Shown: positions 1-9,461, numbered from the stretch's first letter. The stretch: 64,000 nucleotides of DNA from Bradyrhizobium sp. 186 (GCF_023101685.1 NZ_CP082164.1:6200001-6264000); one strand, 5' to 3'. Notes: generated by a model from the sequence alone, not told the origin. A program made the numbers and translations.

Positions 1-641
1 AGCGGATTGCCTATGTGCTCAACCTGTTTCCATCCGAACTGCACATCTTCGTTCGACCGGAAATTCAGACTTTAAGCGATCTCGCCGGAAAGAAGGTCAA
101 CTTCAACACCCAGGGCACCGCCGCAGCCTATTCAGGCCCGCTGATATTCAGTCGGCTTGGCCTCGAGGTCGAAAAGACCTTCATTCCCCATCAAGTCGCA
201 CTCGAGCAGATGCGCAGGGGCGAGATGGCGGCCGTCGTTTTCATTACGTCAAAGCCCGTGGATGCCTTTGTGCGTGGCCGTTGGGAGTCCGGATTCAAGT
301 TCCTGGCGACCCCGTATGAGAGCAAGTTCGAGGATTATTATCTGCCATCTTCGCTCCAGGCAATTGATTACCCCAACCTGATCAAGCAAGGCGAACACGT
401 GGCGACCATTGCTGTTCCAACTGTCCTCGTTGCCTTCAACTGGCCGGTGAAGTCAAACCGCTTTCAGCGGGTCGCACGTTTCGTCGATCGCCTATTTTCG
501 CGGATGGAAAAGCTGCAGGAGCCAGGCTTTGATCCCAAGTGGAAATCGATCAACTTGGCCGCGACGGTGCCTGGCCTTACGCGCTTTCCCGCAGCGCAGG
601 CCTGGCTCGATCGGCCGCGTTCGACTCAGGCATCGCAATGA
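1..641 (+). CDS. TAXI-family TRAP solute-binding protein (5' end outside window)
   Basis: The reading frame is open through the window edge (Arg-Ile-Ala-Tyr precede the first GTG at 15), so the N-terminus and any signal peptide are missing. The visible part has the second-lobe pattern of TAXI receptors: a FVRPEIQTLSDLAGKKVNF-like segment followed by an NTQGTA-type ligand loop and a late AVPTVLVAF segment. Such proteins bind small anionic ligands in the periplasm and hand them to a fused DctQM permease. No TRAP permease gene is seen downstream, so it must be upstream or absent. Its TGA overlaps the next start codon (ATGA, 638-641), implying translational coupling with the VasI-like gene. The TAXI assignment is good; the ligand is unknown. 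Confidence 0.75.
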   Translation, partial: RIAYVLNLFPSELHIFVRPEIQTLSDLAGKKVNFNTQGTAAAYSGPLIFSRLGLEVEKTFIPHQVALEQMRRGEMAAVVFITSKPVDAFVRGRWESGFKFLATPYESKFEDYYLPSSLQAIDYPNLIKQGEHVATIAVPTVLVAFNWPVKSNRFQRVARFVDRLFSRMEKLQEPGFDPKWKSINLAATVPGLTRFPAAQAWLDRPRSTQASQ

Positions 642-1264
642 CGTCAGTAGTGGTCGCTCTCGCAACCACGCTCGCGATCACAAACGGTGCTGTGTTGGCG
701 CAAGGCGCAGAGGATCCCATGGTGCAACTTCGCGCGTGCTCTCTGATGGACCGTGCGGAACGCCAGGAATGCCTGGACCGATTGTCCCGCACGATGGTCC
801 CTCGAGACGGCCCCCAGGCTGAAGGAGAGAACTGGATCACTAGCGAAACCACATCGCCCGTGGACTATTCACCGATAGTCAACGCAACCACATCATCCCG
901 GGACGGCCCCGGCCCCACGATGAAGCTTTCGATCCGGTGCCGCGGCGGGCGGACCGACCTCTCGGTGGAAGGATCCGGCATCTCAGGCCGCGGTGACTAT
1001 GCGATTTCTCTGCGTATCAACGATGGACCACCTCTTCCGGTATCGGCAATCACAGTGGCCTCCGGGACCGGTGTAGCTGTCGGAGGCGACGTCGTTCAGC
1101 TGCTGCAATCCCTTCCGGACAAAGGCAAACTAGCCGTGCATCTTTCAAGCAGGACTGGGAATGGCACCGATGCAGTGTTCGCTCTCGGCGGCCTCGAGAG
1201 CGTGCGCACAAAAATGAGCACAGCATGCAAGTGGCCCCGCGCGATTGCAAAACCGAAGACCTAA
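638..1264 (+). CDS. VasI-like (type VI secretion-associated) secreted protein
   Basis: About 208 residues. The start at 638 is preferred over longer upstream readings because it gives a clean signal peptide (hydrophobic VVVALATTLAITNGAVLAQG) and overlaps the preceding stop. After the signal comes a Cys-containing helix (LRACSLMDRAERQECLDRL) and then a beta-rich domain ending near Cys-Lys-Trp-Pro. This matches the layout of VasI-type proteins: Cys pair, Leu-x-Ile-x-Cys strand, a central beta sheet and a C-terminal Cys-x-Trp. Those proteins are minor type VI secretion partners, but no tss genes lie in the window, so the protein may be a stand-alone homologue. Family call from pattern only; function inferred. 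Confidence 0.5.
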   Translation: MTSVVVALATTLAITNGAVLAQGAEDPMVQLRACSLMDRAERQECLDRLSRTMVPRDGPQAEGENWITSETTSPVDYSPIVNATTSSRDGPGPTMKLSIRCRGGRTDLSVEGSGISGRGDYAISLRINDGPPLPVSAITVASGTGVAVGGDVVQLLQSLPDKGKLAVHLSSRTGNGTDAVFALGGLESVRTKMSTACKWPRAIAKPKT

Positions 1265-1293
1265 TGTGAAGCCAATTTGATCGGAGACGCAGA

Positions 1294-1893
1294 ATGAGCC
1301 TGTTTCAGCAGTTTGTCAGAGCAACAGCAGCGATAATCATTTCGCTTCTGGTCGGGCTGTCTAGCGCCGCGGCCGAGGAACCCGGCGCGCCGCCGGCACA
1401 GACAATCTCGCCCGCCGCGATGCCAAAGCACAGGTCAGCAATAAAGCAGACAAAGTCATTGGTGAGCGCTGTGACACAAAAGCGATCTGCGCTGGCTCTC
1501 ATGACGCCGCCGTCGTCTACCAACAAGGAGCACCGCCTGATCCTTCAGGTCAACACTAATGATCCGGCTGCGATGAACCTTGCCTTGAACAACGCAACCA
1601 ACGTCGCGCAGTATTACAAGGAGCTCAACCAAAAAGCAAAAATCGAGGTTGTCACTTTCGGTCCCGGCTTGCACATGCTCCGCAACGACACCTCGCCGGT
1701 GAAAGCTCGAATCGAGGAAATGGCTCTGAGCGCGCCGGAGGTATCGTTCAAGGCCTGCGGAAACACCCAAGAGAAAATGCAGAAGGCCGAGAACAAGGAC
1801 ATACCGATCCTTCCGCAGGCGCAAGTCGTGAAGTCTGGCGTCGTGCGGGTGATGGAGTTGCAGGAGCAGGGATGGACCTACGTCAAACCATGA
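1294..1893 (+). CDS. DsrE-family secreted protein
   Basis: 199 residues with a signal peptide (IIISLLVGLSSAAAEE) preceded by a GGAGAC ribosome site. After a low-complexity linker, residues from about 80 form a DsrE/DsrF-like alpha/beta fold: HRLILQVNTNDPAAMNLALN, then a central strand IEVVTFGPGLHML, a Cys in the VSFKACGNT motif, and a C-terminal VVRVMELQEQGWTYVKP tail. Similar periplasmic DsrE proteins carry one conserved Cys in the FKACGNT position and are linked to sulfur compound handling. It sits 29 bp after the VasI-like gene on the same strand and may share its transcript. The sulfur role is inferred from the family. Confidence 0.75.
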   Translation: MSLFQQFVRATAAIIISLLVGLSSAAAEEPGAPPAQTISPAAMPKHRSAIKQTKSLVSAVTQKRSALALMTPPSSTNKEHRLILQVNTNDPAAMNLALNNATNVAQYYKELNQKAKIEVVTFGPGLHMLRNDTSPVKARIEEMALSAPEVSFKACGNTQEKMQKAENKDIPILPQAQVVKSGVVRVMELQEQGWTYVKP

Positions 1894-2365
1894 AAGCTCG
1901 GGGATCCGCGGCGGCAGCAGCAGACAGAGAACGCTCCCGGGTGAGTCCACGCTTGGGTCGGCTTACGGTAGAAGAAACTCACCAATGTTGTTACCTGAAC
2001 CAGCGGACCTCAGCTAAGGCGCGACGAATACCTCCGCATTCAGCGCCTCCTACCAATCGAAAATATGAGCTTCCATTGCAGGTCCACTCAACGCTCGCGC
2101 GGCTGGCGGAGTTCGACCCTGCTCCAGCGCACCGGGCTGATCGAGAGCCTAGTGTCGGAGAATGGGGAGAAGCCGTTTGCGGTGCTGACGCGTAACATTA
2201 TCAACGCGGAAATGAAGGCGCGCACGTCGTCTCAGGCGGACAACCTACCTGTCGGCGCTGCGTGCCACGATCCGGTCGCGTAACATTCCCGGGCACTTTC
2301 CAAAAAAAAGCGTAATGATTTCACGCCAACGTGGATTTATGATGCGCTCGGAGGGACGTTCAGCC
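1894..2365. other. Gene-free interval, possible remnants
   Basis: About 470 bp with lower GC and no convincing gene. Two overlapping plus-strand frames (1872-2195, 2065-2283) have no recognisable motif, no good ribosome site and unusual composition. They may be leftovers of a degraded gene next to the cyclase pseudogene. No hairpin terminator is obvious after the DsrE gene. Confidence 0.4.
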
Positions 2366-3670
2366 CTATTCTGGCAAGCCGGCCTCGCGCCACGCATTGG
2401 CAAAGGCTAAGAATACCTCTGGATTCACTCCCACAGTCACGGAAAAACGACGGATGCTGAAGCTCGGCTCGAGCTTCAGCACAGACTAAGCGGCAGTCCT
2501 CGCATCTTGGTCGCGCCCCGAACAAATCAGCGCCACCGCGAGATACGCGTACGGAACGCTGAAGCTAGGACTCAACTCGACCGCGCGCCGTGCCGCCTCA
2601 CACGCTTCCGCGTACTGCTTGAGATGGAAGTTGGCACCGGCGAGGGCCTGATACGACAGATGGTTCAGGGAATCGAACGGACTGAGCTTCAATGCATGCC
2701 GAGCACGTTCGATGGCGAGCTCGCTCTTTCCGGTCCACGCCAGCGCGACGGCGCTTGTGCACAGGGCGACAAAATTTAAATTGCTGATTGCCAACGCGCG
2801 GTCGAATAGATCGAACGCCGTCACGTCATGTTCCTCGAACCAAATCACGAACGCCGAGATCGCAAGCGTCGTTGCATCGTCACCGCCGCCTGAGAGAGCT
2901 CCATGGGCGTGGTGGATCGCAGACCGGCGATCTTCCTCTTTGAGGCCTCCGCGACCAACTCGAATGTGGGAACGCCAGGCCAAAGCAGCGTGGGCAAAAG
3001 AATAATCCGGCTCAAGCTGGAGCGCTTTCTGCAGCAGCGGGATCGCTGGCGCGGAGCCTTCCGGCATCAATTTGTAGATGAACGGCAGCGCCTGAAGCAC
3101 CAGGTCATAGGCATCCAGGCTGTCCGGCCGTTTGCGTTTTATGCGCTCGATCTCGATTTTTCTCAAGCCCGGTTCGATCGCGCGATCACGCTCGTTGGGA
3201 TCTCATCTTGCACTGCAAAGATGTCGCCCAACAACCAGTCATAGCGCTCGGCCCAGACTTGCACGCCGCGATGTGCATCGATCAGCTGGGCCCCAATGCG
3301 GACGCGTTCGCCGGATTTGCGCACACCGCTCCGGAGCACGTAGCGAACGCCAAGGCCATGCCCCAGTTGTCTTACATCGACCGCTTTGCTCTTGTACACG
3401 AAGCTCGAATTGCGCGCGATGACGAATAGCCATTTGATGCGCGAAAGCCCGGTGATGATGTCGTCGACCATGCCGTCTGCAAAATACTCTTGCTCCGGAT
3501 CGCTTGTCATATTCTGAAACGGCAAGACGGCAATGGATGGACGATCGGGAAGTGCTCGCGGGTCCGCCTGGCTCGCCGGCATCTCCACAGGCGACGGTTG
3601 CGCACCGGCGAGCGGTAGCCGGGCCAGGTGCCGTGAAGAGGTGGACTGGCCGGTCTCTTGCTTCGCCCAA
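2366..3670 (-). pseudogene. Broken adenylate cyclase-type TPR protein (C-terminal part)
   Basis: The minus strand encodes the TolB-like segment of Rhizobiales class III cyclase/TPR proteins: a PSIAVLPFQNM motif near 3530, then EYFADGMVDDIITGLSR and WLFVIARNSSFVYK, followed by TPR repeats and a conserved tail ending AFANAWREAGLPE at 2366. Three lesions are visible. The frame shifts by one base near 3170-3180 (VIARSNRA-stop versus IEPGLRKIEIERIK in the next frame). An in-frame TAG lies at 2486-2488, after which homology continues (KLEPSFSIRRFSV). The N-terminal cyclase catalytic domain is absent, replaced upstream by an unrelated gene fragment on the other strand. It is therefore a non-functional 3' remnant. 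Confidence 0.8.
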
Positions 3671-4014
3671 GGCATCCGTCGCCGACAAACGGTGCCTATG
3701 TCGATGCTCTCAAGAAAGCCAATCCCGGCATGCGACCGAACTTCTTTTCGGTCAGCGGCTACGATGGAATGCACCTCATCTATGAGGTGCTCAAGAAGAC
3801 CAATGGCGCGACCGACGGCGACGTGCTCATCGGCGCCATGAAAGGCATGAAATGGGAGAGCCCGCGCGGGCCGATATCGATCGATCCGGAGACGCGGGAC
3901 ATCGTCCAGAATATTTATGTCAGCAAAGTCGAGAGGGTCGACGGCGAACTCTATAATGTCGAGTTCGCTACCTTCGAGGCCGTCAAGGACCCTGTGAAAG
4001 CCGCGAAAGAGTGA
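3658..4014 (+). pseudogene. Branched-chain amino acid ABC substrate-binding protein, C-terminal fragment
   Basis: From about 3670 the plus strand encodes the last ~115 residues of a LivK-like periplasmic binding protein: HPSPTNGAYVDALKK, NFFSVSGYDGMHLIYEVLKK, a GMKWESPRGPISIDPETRD segment and a KVERVDGELYNVEF tail ending at TGA 4012-4014. Full-length relatives are about 380-400 residues, so roughly two thirds is missing, including the signal peptide and first lobe. The break point coincides with the broken 5' end of the cyclase remnant on the opposite strand (between about 3560 and 3670). No start codon or ribosome site for a working product is visible. Confidence 0.8.
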
Positions 4015-4566
4015 ACTATTCACGGCACCGGACGGCGCTAAAAATTAGCTGGCGATGATCGATCGCTTGACCTTGATGAACCTTCCAGCGCATTTCGAAC
4101 CCAATAAGTGACATAGCGGCACCACCTGAAAGTGACTTCGCCCACAAAACACCCTCCGCACCTGCGAACCGGTCGGAGGGTTCCCCGGCTTGCACCAAAC
4201 ATCCGACCGACGGTGGCTGTTGCAGACGTTCCTCTGGCCGTCCCAGATCCTATCTTCAATCGAAAACACGCGACCAGCTCCGCGCCCCGATAGGCGCGCC
4301 TCCTGCCGGACCTTTCAAAAAGCGCGACGCCGCTGGTGCATAGGCAACATCGCAGTTCGCCGTTCGTGGAGTAGAGGACCGCTCCGCGATGTACTGGCGA
4401 GGAACATGCGCCGGCTCCGGGGCTAGCCGCGCGGGGTACCATCAATCATCGAGAAATAGAGAAAAATGCCAAGCCAGAGCGCAACGACCAAGCTGAGCAG
4501 CTCGGATGCGTTCACGAGATTCGGGATTAGAGCGATCGTCCCTGCCGACGCTCCGTGGTGTTCACA
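4015..4566. other. Gene-free interval
   Basis: About 550 bp with only short, low-quality frames in both directions and no recognised motif. Directly after the TAG of the NTF2-like gene (minus strand) the same frame stays open to about 4437 and encodes one hydrophobic helix (VNASELLSLVVALWLGIFLY). It could be a tiny membrane peptide from a GTG codon, but support is weak. Confidence 0.4.
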
Positions 4567-4974
4567 CTACGGCGTTGCGTAGTCCCAAACATCAGGCGGC
4601 AGCTTGTCCTTGAGCGATGCATACATGGCGTCGCGGAACAGTTTCACCGCCGGATACGGTCGAAGGGCAATCGTGCGCTCCACTATCAGTCCCTGCTCGT
4701 TGTCCACGATGACCTCCAAGCTCTCGATCTTGTGGCCGTCCATGGTCCCCTCCCATCGCAAGAAGGTGGTACGCCCATCGAGCTTGAACTCGGCCGTATA
4801 GGCACCAGAACCACGCGTCGAGCTCGACTGGGCGAATATCGCCGCGATGACTTCACGCCCCTCGATCGGCCGTACCAGGATCGGGCTCTTGAATACGATG
4901 TTTTCGGCAAGGAGCGCGCTCACCTGGGCGGGTGTAGCGTTACCAGATTCCCGTAGTTTGCGTAAGGGATGCAT
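4567..4974 (-). CDS. NTF2/SnoaL-like protein
   Basis: 135 residues from the ATG at 4974, chosen because a strong GGGAGGAG site lies 5 bases upstream; longer in-frame readings lack one. The sequence starts MHPLRKLRESGN and shows the alpha+beta cone layout of SnoaL-like proteins: an N-terminal helix, VFKSPILVRPIEGREVIAA, then strands YTAEFKLDGRTTFLRWEGTM and KIESLEVIVDNEQGLI, and a C-terminal FRDAMYASLKDKLP helix. Such domains serve as small enzymes (isomerase, cyclase, hydrolase) or ligand binders; nothing here fixes the substrate. It is isolated, without co-directional neighbours. Confidence 0.7.
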   Translation of the reverse strand: MHPLRKLRESGNATPAQVSALLAENIVFKSPILVRPIEGREVIAAIFAQSSSTRGSGAYTAEFKLDGRTTFLRWEGTMDGHKIESLEVIVDNEQGLIVERTIALRPYPAVKLFRDAMYASLKDKLPPDVWDYATP

Positions 4975-5835
4975 TGTGACTCCTCCCATTGTGTGAAGGC
5001 GAGAAGGGCGTCGCCGACGCACCGACGTGCGGTTGATATAGCCGTAGACGTACGCGATGACAAAAAAAAGGACGTGGCGTTGATGCGGCGGATTCTGACG
5101 GTCTGCGTGACCGTTGTTGCCACCGTAAGGCGATTCTACACAGCCGCCTCGCGGGCAACAAGTCGGTTCGACGCAAAGCCTCATTTCGGCTTCAGCAAGG
5201 ATGCCTGAACGCCGCTGCGAAATGCTTCATCGTCGGCCTACATGGGCGCTGCACGGAAATCATGTGTTTCCCGTCACTCGCAAAGCCGCTTAGCGGGTAT
5301 TATTGCAGAATATGGGCGTGGCATATCGAGCCAGAGCGCGATGGAGAGCGCCGGCATTGCTGCTGCAAAAGTCTTTAGCGCGAAGACGAGGGCAGCATGT
5401 CGAACCCAGAATGGTGCAGAGTGATTTATGACGGCCTCCTGGCATCCGGCTCAACCGCTATGTTCTACCGCCAAGCAATGATGCGCGGTCGCCAACTCCA
5501 CCCCTGTGTGGCGCGTGAGGGGCCCGACCGGGTTGGTCGTGGGTGGGACCGGGCATGTTGCCGAGACAAGGGGCCGACTTGACATCGCGGACCGCCAGTG
5601 TCCCGGCGTGACCGTCGAGATCGTCAAGCGGTTATTGGTGGACATTGATCTAACTCCGGTTCTTGTTCATCTGCTGTCGCATCGCAACAACTGTGAGAGC
5701 GTTCTGAATCGAGGGGCCTCGTCGTCGACGACTGGGTTTTGGAGTCGGCTTGAACGGCCATGCCTCAACGTCTCCGGTGCAGGGTTCCCTTGCATTCTTT
5801 TATATGACGCTGGTCATGTATATGGGCGCGCCACT
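4975..5835. other. Gene-free interval
   Basis: About 860 bp. Several 60-180 residue frames exist on both strands, but none shows a recognised family, signal peptide, membrane segment or convincing ribosome site. The sequence is consistent with a degraded region inside the accessory zone. The part near 4975-5050 probably carries the promoter of the NTF2-like gene. Confidence 0.45.
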
Positions 5836-6261
5836 CTATCCACGCTCCTCAGCCTTATCTTTGCGCCAGCTCAGGAATGTCAGTGCCCAGCCCACTGTTA
5901 CAACCAGATTGACCGCAAGCAACGCAGGATCGCCATACAGCGAGTAAAGCACGAACAACGCCGCGATGATGAAGCCGCGCACAAACAGAGTCACCAGATA
6001 AACGCTAGACGCTTTATTGATGATCATCCCAGACGCGATAATCCCTAGCGAAAAAAGAAGTACCCCGAACATACGAAGGCCGAGGTCATCGTAGGCATGG
6101 TTGGTGAGCAACAAATTCATCGTCGTTTGCGGAACGAACATCAGCGCCACGCCAACCGGAAGCGTGTAGCCGACGAGGTAATACAAACTGAGCCGCGTCC
6201 TCGGTAATTCATGGCGTTTGGCGGACGTGTGGTCCCCAATGGTGGTGGATATTGCATTCAT
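5836..6261 (-). CDS. Conserved four-helix membrane protein
   Basis: 141 residues preceded by AAAGGAG at a proper distance. Four hydrophobic segments are visible at about residues 26-45, 58-80, 86-108 and 111-131, with a short charged C-terminus (RKDKAEERG). The N-terminal 25 residues are polar. This layout resembles small DoxX/DUF-type integral membrane proteins, but I do not recognise a specific family. It is followed by a large intergenic interval on its 3' side and is separated from the TauE gene by about 170 bp, so it may be monocistronic. Membrane location is read directly from the sequence; function unknown. Confidence 0.65.
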   Translation of the reverse strand: MNAISTTIGDHTSAKRHELPRTRLSLYYLVGYTLPVGVALMFVPQTTMNLLLTNHAYDDLGLRMFGVLLFSLGIIASGMIINKASSVYLVTLFVRGFIIAALFVLYSLYGDPALLAVNLVVTVGWALTFLSWRKDKAEERG

Positions 6262-6432
6262 GGCCTTTCTCCTTTGGCTTGATCACGCGGGCTGCCCCGC
6301 TGGCAGGAGAGATGGAGAGGAAAGTCCGCCCCGCCACCTCATGAATTTTGGAAACAATCCTTCCGAAGTCTGAAGGGCCCCCGACGCTTTGGAGTCAGAT
6401 CGACGCATCGTGGTAGCCAAGGTCCTGCCCAA

Positions 6433-7206
6433 TCAAGCGAGATAGCCGGAAACGCCGTCCCACAGTAACTTCAATGCCGTCACGACCAGCAAGCCATAGC
6501 AGACTCGATAAATCTGACGCTGGTCCAGCGCGCCGTGAAACCGCCAACCCAGCCATACGCCCGCGGGAATGGCGAGCAGGCAAATCGCCATCAATGTCCA
6601 GACATCGGCGGTGGGTTTCACCAGCAGCAGCCACGGTACCGCCTTGGTCGCGTTGCCGACGGTGAAGAACAGACTGGTTGTTCCCGCGTAGATTTCCTTG
6701 CTGAGGCCGAGCGGCAGCAGATACATCGCAAGCGGCGGTCCGCCCGAATGCGCCACCATGGTGGTGATCCCCGATGCGAGGCCAGCGGTGATTGCCTTCG
6801 GCGTCGAACGCGGACGGATCATCGCCTCCGCACCTGCAACAAGCCACAGGCTGACAAAGATCAGGGTCGTCGCCGCCATCACAATCGAGATGGCTCGATG
6901 ATCGAGGAAGCGGAACAAGAGATAGCCGATGCCGATGCCGGTCACGAGCCCCGGCAGGAGCCGCACAAGGTCCGGCTTCGACCACGTTGAGGGCTTCCAG
7001 TACAGCAGCGCGAACAGATCCATCGCGATGAACAAGGGCGCGAGCAGACCGCCGGCGGTGACCGGGTCCATCACGATCGACAACAACGGAATGCCGACGA
7101 TGGAGAATCCACCACCGAAAGCTCCCTTCATGAAGCAGATCAGGAGAACGCCGGCAAAGGCGACCAGGATCGTGGAAACGGTCAGGTCCATGGGGGCCAT
7201 CATCAC
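6433..7206 (-). CDS. TauE/SafE-family sulfite/organosulfonate exporter
   Basis: 257 residues with about eight hydrophobic segments. Diagnostic features are the first-helix KGAFGGGFSIVGIPLL motif and its half-repeat GITTMVAHSGGPPLAMYLLPL near residue 150, the duplicated arrangement of the TauE/SafE (DUF81) family. These proteins export sulfite, sulfoacetate or related anions across the inner membrane. The start overlaps the stop of the upstream DUF1127 gene (7203-7206), so the two are probably translated together. The neighbouring divergent MocR-type gene would be an obvious regulator, but it is broken. Substrate not determinable from sequence. Confidence 0.85.
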   Translation of the reverse strand: MMMAPMDLTVSTILVAFAGVLLICFMKGAFGGGFSIVGIPLLSIVMDPVTAGGLLAPLFIAMDLFALLYWKPSTWSKPDLVRLLPGLVTGIGIGYLLFRFLDHRAISIVMAATTLIFVSLWLVAGAEAMIRPRSTPKAITAGLASGITTMVAHSGGPPLAMYLLPLGLSKEIYAGTTSLFFTVGNATKAVPWLLLVKPTADVWTLMAICLLAIPAGVWLGWRFHGALDQRQIYRVCYGLLVVTALKLLWDGVSGYLA

Positions 7207-7439
7207 ATCCTCCCTTGGTCGGGAAGAGTGATGAAACCGTGGACCGCCGCTTCGATCTCAAAACGCGCGATGCCAATGTCCCGCAGTGCGCGGTCGTCGA
7301 GCCCGCGAAGGGTTGCAATGGCGGTGCGACGGACGAAATGGCGTGCGATCCAGTCGCAACAGGCGCTGAAAATCCGAGCGAATGGGTTCGCCCGCTTCGT
7401 GACCTCAGGCCGAACGATCGTTGCAAGGGTTGCAGACAT
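7203..7439 (-). CDS. DUF1127 small protein
   Basis: 78 residues from the ATG at 7439, which follows a GGAGACGAGG site; the longer frame upstream lacks support. The C-terminal half carries the DUF1127 (YjiS-like) signature: ATLRGLDDRALRDIGIARFEI, an Arg-rich amphipathic helix with the conserved Leu-x-Asp-RxLxDIGI core. Such proteins are short, often RNA- or stress-linked regulators in alphaproteobacteria. The N-terminal 30 residues are divergent. Its stop overlaps the TauE start by four bases, making a two-gene operon. The family is clear; role in this operon unknown. Confidence 0.8.
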   Translation of the reverse strand: MSATLATIVRPEVTKRANPFARIFSACCDWIARHFVRRTAIATLRGLDDRALRDIGIARFEIEAAVHGFITLPDQGRM

Positions 7440-7539
7440 CCTCGTCTCCAATGGTTGCTCCGGGGCAATGCGAGGCCGTCGGCGCAAGCGCTTGTCGCGC
7501 CGGCCGTGGCTCATTGACCTCAGAAATCTTCGTATCTTC

Positions 7540-7616
7540 CGGTACAATCTAGTTGATGTTGATGTAATGAACCGAGGCAATTCTCGGTGCAATCAAAACA
7601 TTGAACTCGGTGCAAT
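7540..7616 (+). promoter_or_regulatory. Repeated CGGTRCAAT motifs, likely MocR operator
   Basis: Three copies lie in the tauE/DUF1127-mocR divergent region: CGGTACAAT at 7540-7548 and exact CTCGGTGCAAT at 7583-7593 and 7606-7616 (23 bp apart). The middle copy is also half of an inverted repeat ACCGAG-N6-CTCGGT (7571-7588). MocR/PdxR-type regulators commonly bind direct repeats in their own divergent promoter. The last copy touches the likely start codon at 7619. Confidence 0.5.
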
Positions 7617-7618
7617 AT

Positions 7619-8951
7619 ATGTCGAAGTCCGAATATCTGAAGCTTGCTGACGCTATCGCCGCTGAGATAGCTGGCGGCACCCTCAAGCCGGGCGACCGCC
7701 TGCCGCCCCAACGCAATTCTGCCTACGAGCGCAAGATCGCGGTCTCGACGGCGGGTCGCGTCTACGCCGAGCTATTGCGCCGCGGGCTCGTCGTGGGCGA
7801 AGTAGGTAGGGACATCTTTATCTCGAGCGATGCCAGGCGCGGAGCGGCAGCGCCAAGCGAGCCGCGCGGCATCCGGATCGACCTTGAGTTCAATTACCCG
7901 ATGCTTCCCGATCAGACCGCGCTCATCGCAAAGAGCCTGGACGGTCTGGAGAAACTTGCGGCGCTCGATGCCGCATTGAGGCAGGGGACCAGCGTCGGAA
8001 CATCGGCGGTCCGAAACGTTGCAACCGCGTACCTATCGCAGGGAGCATGGTCCCCTGCCCCCGAACAACTCGTGTTCACCGGCAACGGACGGCAAAGCAT
8101 TGCGGCCGCGCTCGCGGCAGTCGTTCCTACCGGCGGCCGCTGCGGCGTGGAGGCTTTGACCTACCCCTTTATCAAGGGGATCGCCGCCCGGCTGGGTATT
8201 TTGCTGGTGCCTCTGGCGATGGACGAAGGCGGCGTACGGCCTGACTCGGTGCAAAAGGCGCACCGTGAGGCCCATCTCTCGGCCATCTACATTCAGCCGG
8301 CTATCCACAATCCGTTGGGTATGACGATGACCTCGGCACGCCGGGCCGATCTCCTGCGCGTGGTCGAAAAGCTCAACCTTCCGATCATCGAGGACAACGT
8401 CTACGGCTTCCTCGACAATGAGCCGCCGCTTGCCGCGCTGGCGCCGGAGACTTGCATTGTCATCGACAGTCTCTCCAAGAAGGTCGCACCGGGCCTGACG
8501 CTGGGCTTCATCGTGCCGCCGCAGCGGCTACGTGAAAGCATGACGGCCTCGGTGCGTTCGGGCGGGTGGACCGCATCAGGATTTGCGTTTGCGGCTGCGC
8601 AGCGGATGATGGGCGACGGCACCATTGCCGAGCTTACAAGACTGAAGCGGCGCGCGTCAGAAGCTGGCAATCGATCGTCTTTCGAGCTTCGAAATCCAGA
8701 CTAACGAAAAATGCTACCATCTCTGGCTGACGCTGCCGGCGCATTGGCGCTCGTAGACTTTCGTCGCGGCCGCAGCCAGACGCGACATTGCGTTGACACC
8801 CTCGACCACATTCGCCGTCTCGCCCGGCCATGCGCCGAACGCCGTGAGACTGGCGTTGGCGGCTCCGACGATGGATCAGCTCGATACCGGCCTGCGCACA
8901 TTGGCCGCGATGCTGGACGCCAGGGAGGAGGATTTCGATTCGACGGAATGA
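7619..8951 (+). pseudogene. MocR-type GntR/aminotransferase regulator, frameshifted
   Basis: The first frame encodes a winged-helix GntR head (KLADAIAAEIAGGTLKPGDR, LPPQRNSAYERK) and a fold-type I aminotransferase body, with the PLP lysine motif VIDSLSKKVAPGLTLGFI near residue 290 and the Asn-Pro-x-Gly loop. Near 8645-8655 homology leaves this frame (which ends at 8704) and continues one frame over as ARQKLAIDRLSSFEIQ, then CYHLWLTLPAHWRS, an in-frame TAG at 8752-8754, and the normal tail ending DFDSTE at 8951. One indel in a CG run plus one nonsense codon therefore break the gene. It probably controlled the divergent TauE exporter. A TTG at 7601 is an alternative start. Confidence 0.8.
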
Positions 8952-9212
8952 GCGTCGCTGTCGCAATGCTTGTTCCGTATCCAACCGACTGACCGATCTA
9001 AGGTCCTTGTCTCCGGCGGACATCGTCCCTACGCAATGCCCGCACTACAACGCTGGTTCGCGGGCTATTTCAGCCTGACCGAAATCTCCTCCGTCTGGGC
9101 TTTCCGCAATTTGGAAGGGCTCTTTCCGATTTGAGCGCCTGTTGACGCACGGTCCTCGCCCCATCTCCCCATCGAGACGCCGCCAGAGCGCGGCACATTA
9201 CAGGAGGCGAAC

Positions 9213-9401
9213 ATGGGCGAAGTTGTCCGATTTGTTTCAAAGGCCGAGCGCGAGCGACTCCACCTGATTCGAGAAGCCCGCGCGATGTACGACAGCGTTT
9301 TCCCGTCATCTCAATCGATCAACGCGCAGCGCGACAAGACGACAATAGCTCAGGTGGTCAACGGACCCGATGTGCGGCGCGGCGACGACGCCCCGCGTTG
9401 A
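9213..9401 (+). CDS. Small conserved hypothetical protein
   Basis: 62 residues with a strong AGGAGGCGAAC site directly upstream. The N-terminal half is a charged amphipathic helix (EVVRFVSKAERERLHLIREAR followed by AMYDSVFP), and the C-terminal half is polar and probably disordered. No signal peptide or membrane segment. Small proteins of this type are frequent in Bradyrhizobium; I recognise no domain. It lies about 60 bp before the next small secreted gene on the same strand and may be co-transcribed. Coding status rests on the ribosome site and helix composition. Confidence 0.6.
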   Translation: MGEVVRFVSKAERERLHLIREARAMYDSVFPSSQSINAQRDKTTIAQVVNGPDVRRGDDAPR

Positions 9402-9461
9402 TCGACGCATCGCTATCTCTGCAGCCGCTGCACATTCAGTCGCAGCCCAAAGGAGACTACC

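Noticed and set aside
2065..2283. 72-codon plus-strand frame
   Set aside because: No recognised motif or ribosome site and biased composition; treated as possible remnant only.
4437..4566. Open frame after the NTF2-like TAG, with one hydrophobic helix
   Set aside because: Short, no ribosome site; readthrough idea has no further support.
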